Part shown: positions 62,174-64,000 of the stretch, one piece after another
Position numbering within the stretch: the stretch's first letter is position 1
Layout: every line of letters starts with the position of its first letter
Assembly: GCA_045132055.1 (NCBI GenBank)
Contig: JBGURP010000012.1
Coordinates: 1-64,000, forward strand
Direction: 5' to 3'
DNA: 64,000 bases
DNA from: F23-D06 sp045132055
GTDB lineage: Bacteria > Bacteroidota > Bacteroidia > Bacteroidales > WCHB1-69
Translations under genes and position numbers: made by a program
Notes under the pieces: model-generated
Databases searched by the model: none
What the model was told of the DNA's origin: nothing
Seen by the model: the letters and a program-made list of their open reading frames with translations, nothing else

Positions 62174-62917
62174 TTATCTGTCAATCGTCAAATTGACAAT
62201 CCTGTTGACCACCTCTTCCGGATGGTCCACCAGCAACTGTCCGTGGTTCATTTTGGGAAAGACTTCCACATGCGTGTCCGGGTGGATTTTGCAGAGATGC
62301 TCTGCCTGCGGCTTGGCCACAAAAGCCTCCTTGGTGCCATACCAAAAGTGAATATCAGCCCCTTGAATGGATTCCAGCTTATTCGTATAGACATCCTTAT
62401 AGCCATCGCGCACTGCTTTTCCTTTTCCAGACGGCCATACCTTCTTGCATTCGTCCAAGAGCACATCGAAATAGTGAGAATGGAACACAAATTTCCAGAA
62501 ACCCGTCCAATGATAACAGGTCCATACGTTTAAACTCTGATAATATCGCAGCGGATCCACGCTCCACTTGGGCAATGGCAGCAACGGTGCCGCGTCCAAG
62601 ATGGCATGGTCGATGACAATCTCATTGCGTTCCAGAATTCTAGACAGAATCTTCCCGCCCAAAGAGAGTCCATAGGCAACATCCAAATGGCTGTTCAAGT
62701 TTTCCTGCACGTAACTGATAGCCTGAACGGCTTGATCATCTACAGAAGTGAACTGCGACTTTTGACCTATCAGGAAGCCGTCTATACCAACGGCAACGAT
62801 ATAGTATTGGTCTCGCAGCAGCCCTATCAGTGGCAAGAATATCTCGTAGGACACACCTAACCCCGGGATCAGCAGCAAACTCTGATTCTCTTTATTTCCG
62901 TATGTATTGAATGTCAT
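62174..62917 (-). CDS. Alpha/beta hydrolase
   Basis: A 247-residue protein with the alpha/beta-hydrolase nucleophile elbow YGLSLGG (Ser85), the oxyanion-region strand LLLIPGLGVSYE near residue 15, and the catalytic His in PKMNHGQLLVDHPEEV near 226. It has no signal peptide, so it is cytoplasmic. Small esterases and acyl-transfer enzymes of this size cannot be told apart by sequence. It begins 49 bases after the end of lgt on the same strand and may be read with it. Confidence 0.87.
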   Translation of the reverse strand: MTFNTYGNKENQSLLLIPGLGVSYEIFLPLIGLLRDQYYIVAVGIDGFLIGQKSQFTSVDDQAVQAISYVQENLNSHLDVAYGLSLGGKILSRILERNEIVIDHAILDAAPLLPLPKWSVDPLRYYQSLNVWTCYHWTGFWKFVFHSHYFDVLLDECKKVWPSGKGKAVRDGYKDVYTNKLESIQGADIHFWYGTKEAFVAKPQAEHLCKIHPDTHVEVFPKMNHGQLLVDHPEEVVNRIVNLTIDR

Positions 62918-62966
62918 AATGCGACGAAACTAATTAACCATGGGTGGCATCATAGGATGCGGAAGA

Positions 62967-63851
62967 TTATTTCTTCTTCTCCTCCACAAGCTCCTCTTTG
63001 TAGGGACATTCGGGGTAGTTCGTCTTGACAAACGAGTAAACCAGCAACCCGACACCGAGCAGGATAAGCGGGATGCTCAACAATTGTCCGTTGTTAAGAA
63101 CGTGTCCAATTTCGGATTCCACCTGCACCTCCTTGAAAAATTCAATGATGAAACGTGCCGTGAAAATGACCGTAAGCGTGATACCTGACGTGCGCCCGGC
63201 GGCCACTTTGCCCTTGGCAAACTTGAAGTAATAAACAGCCAAGCCAATGAAGAGCAGCAGATAAACAGAAGCTTCGTACAACTGGGCCGGATGGCGGAAT
63301 GTACCAGCTACGCCCGGGCCACCCATAGTGAAATCAAACGCCCATGGCACGGTGGTGATACTGCCCACGATTTCGTGGTTCATCAGGTTGCCGCAGCGCA
63401 CGAAAGCCGCCGCAATGGGGATGGCAATAGCCAAGCGGTCGAGCAGCCACAGGAAATTGATTTTGTGCCGCCAAGTGTAGTAAATGACGAACAAAATGAT
63501 GGCGATGACGGCGCCATGGCTCGCCAGACCCTGATAGCCGATGAAATTACCCTGACCGTCGATGGGCAGCAATATCTGCAACGGAGCTTTGATGAACATC
63601 TCTGGCTCGTAAAACAGAAAATGTCCGAGGCGCAAACCGATGATGGTCCACACAATCGTCCAGATGGAAATCTTATCCAACAGCTTCTGCGAGAGTTTTT
63701 CGGTCTTGAAAATCTGCTGCAAAGCATAATAGGCCAGCAGGAAACCGGTAGCCAACAGAATGCCGTACCATCTCACCTCCACAGATCCGAGGTGAAATGC
63801 GATGGGATTAACCTTCCAAGTAATCGTGCACAACGTATTCAAAAAAGTCAT
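62967..63851 (-). CDS. lgt: Prolipoprotein diacylglyceryl transferase
   Basis: A 294-residue inner-membrane enzyme with about seven helices that transfers diacylglycerol to the lipobox cysteine, the first step in maturing the lipoproteins encoded at 30977 and 49987. The Lgt signature is seen in VRCGNLMNHEIVGSIT, together with the conserved RHPAQLYEA and the substrate-contact histidine in RLGHFLFYE. Normal length. The basic C-terminus is KEELVEEKKK. It follows the truncated outer-membrane protein gene by 19 bases. Confidence 0.95.
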   Translation of the reverse strand: MTFLNTLCTITWKVNPIAFHLGSVEVRWYGILLATGFLLAYYALQQIFKTEKLSQKLLDKISIWTIVWTIIGLRLGHFLFYEPEMFIKAPLQILLPIDGQGNFIGYQGLASHGAVIAIILFVIYYTWRHKINFLWLLDRLAIAIPIAAAFVRCGNLMNHEIVGSITTVPWAFDFTMGGPGVAGTFRHPAQLYEASVYLLLFIGLAVYYFKFAKGKVAAGRTSGITLTVIFTARFIIEFFKEVQVESEIGHVLNNGQLLSIPLILLGVGLLVYSFVKTNYPECPYKEELVEEKKK

Positions 63852-63870
63852 CTTTCTATATTTTAATCAA

Positions 63871-64000
63871 TTAAAAAGCATAAACATATCCAGCTCCAAG
63901 CGTACCTCTGAAGCCTTTTTCTTTCGTATAGGATTTCAATTTTGTGCCGTCAGCATTGGCATCCACCACCTTGTCGCTCACGTAATCACCCAAGAAGTAG
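63871..64000 (-). CDS. C-terminal end of an outer-membrane beta-barrel protein, partial
   Basis: The frame is open to the window edge. The visible ~42 residues include an Asp/Asn-rich loop (DYVSDKVVDANADGTK) and a final strand GTLGAGYVYAF ending in Phe, the usual C-terminal signal for BAM-assembled barrels. The family cannot be named from this piece. Confidence 0.65.
   Translation of the reverse strand, partial: YFLGDYVSDKVVDANADGTKLKSYTKEKGFRGTLGAGYVYAF

Noticed and set aside
1..64000. tRNA or rRNA genes
   Set aside because: I looked for T-loop sequences with cloverleaf context in the gaps and found none. A covariance search would be decisive.

Overview
The window looks like chromosome of a member of the Bacteroidota, most likely Bacteroidales or a near relative. 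The evidence is: type IX secretion (T9SS) sorting tails and a PorV/PorQ-like protein; a TonB receptor with an N-terminal carboxypeptidase-regulatory domain; FISUMP surface proteins; an EF-G2 paralogue of the Bacteroides type; TAnnTTTG promoter boxes just upstream of many genes; and few visible Shine-Dalgarno sites. I saw no rRNA, tRNA, CRISPR array, intact transposase or prophage. About 46 protein genes are supported, two of them cut by the window edges.

Layout. (1) 1-477: the end of a winged-helix protein, then a repeat-rich gap with hairpins and low-complexity repeats. (2) 478-10402, plus strand: an alanine/saccharopine dehydrogenase-family enzyme, then a surface-polysaccharide locus (Wzx-type flippase, hexapeptide acyltransferase, two sugar-transfer ATP-grasp proteins, a TupA-like ATP-grasp protein, a polymerase-glycosyltransferase fusion, an ExoA-like glycosyltransferase). 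(3) 16727-10414, minus strand: greA, a HIT protein, an N-terminal transketolase half, an LptF/LptG permease, a GT4 glycosyltransferase and dxs, tightly packed. (4) 26641-16805, minus strand: TonB receptor, a 1579-residue secreted protein and a PorV/PorQ-like barrel. (5) 32980-26766, minus strand: hutH, a lipoprotein, nadC, a DUF748/AsmA-like protein, a YihY protein and a small membrane protein. (6) 33127-38619, minus strand: an orphan AAA ATPase, rlmD, nadD, GtrA and a GT39 glycosyltransferase. (7) 38709-52561, plus strand: radA, an RseC-like protein, a small protein, a GH3-serine hydrolase fusion, tsaB, a universal stress-like protein, recG, an EF-G paralogue, a small lipoprotein, purN and guaA. 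(8) 52783-60681, plus strand: a FISUMP/P-domain repeat protein and a T9SS cargo protein, visibly more A+T-rich and bracketed by a short direct repeat of the guaA 3' end. (9) 63871-60843, minus strand: the end of an outer-membrane protein, lgt, an alpha/beta hydrolase and a GT4 glycosyltransferase.

How it fits together. Much of the window serves the cell envelope: polysaccharide assembly and probable amino-acid decoration, LPS transport, lipoprotein maturation, TonB uptake and T9SS surface display. The rest is housekeeping (NAD, purine and isoprenoid synthesis, translation, repair). The least explained signals are a dispersed hairpin element whose stem covaries between two copies, low-complexity repeats that sit exactly at gene ends, three ATP-grasp genes in one glycan locus, the receptor/giant secreted protein/PorV operon, and an EF-G paralogue lacking the catalytic histidine.
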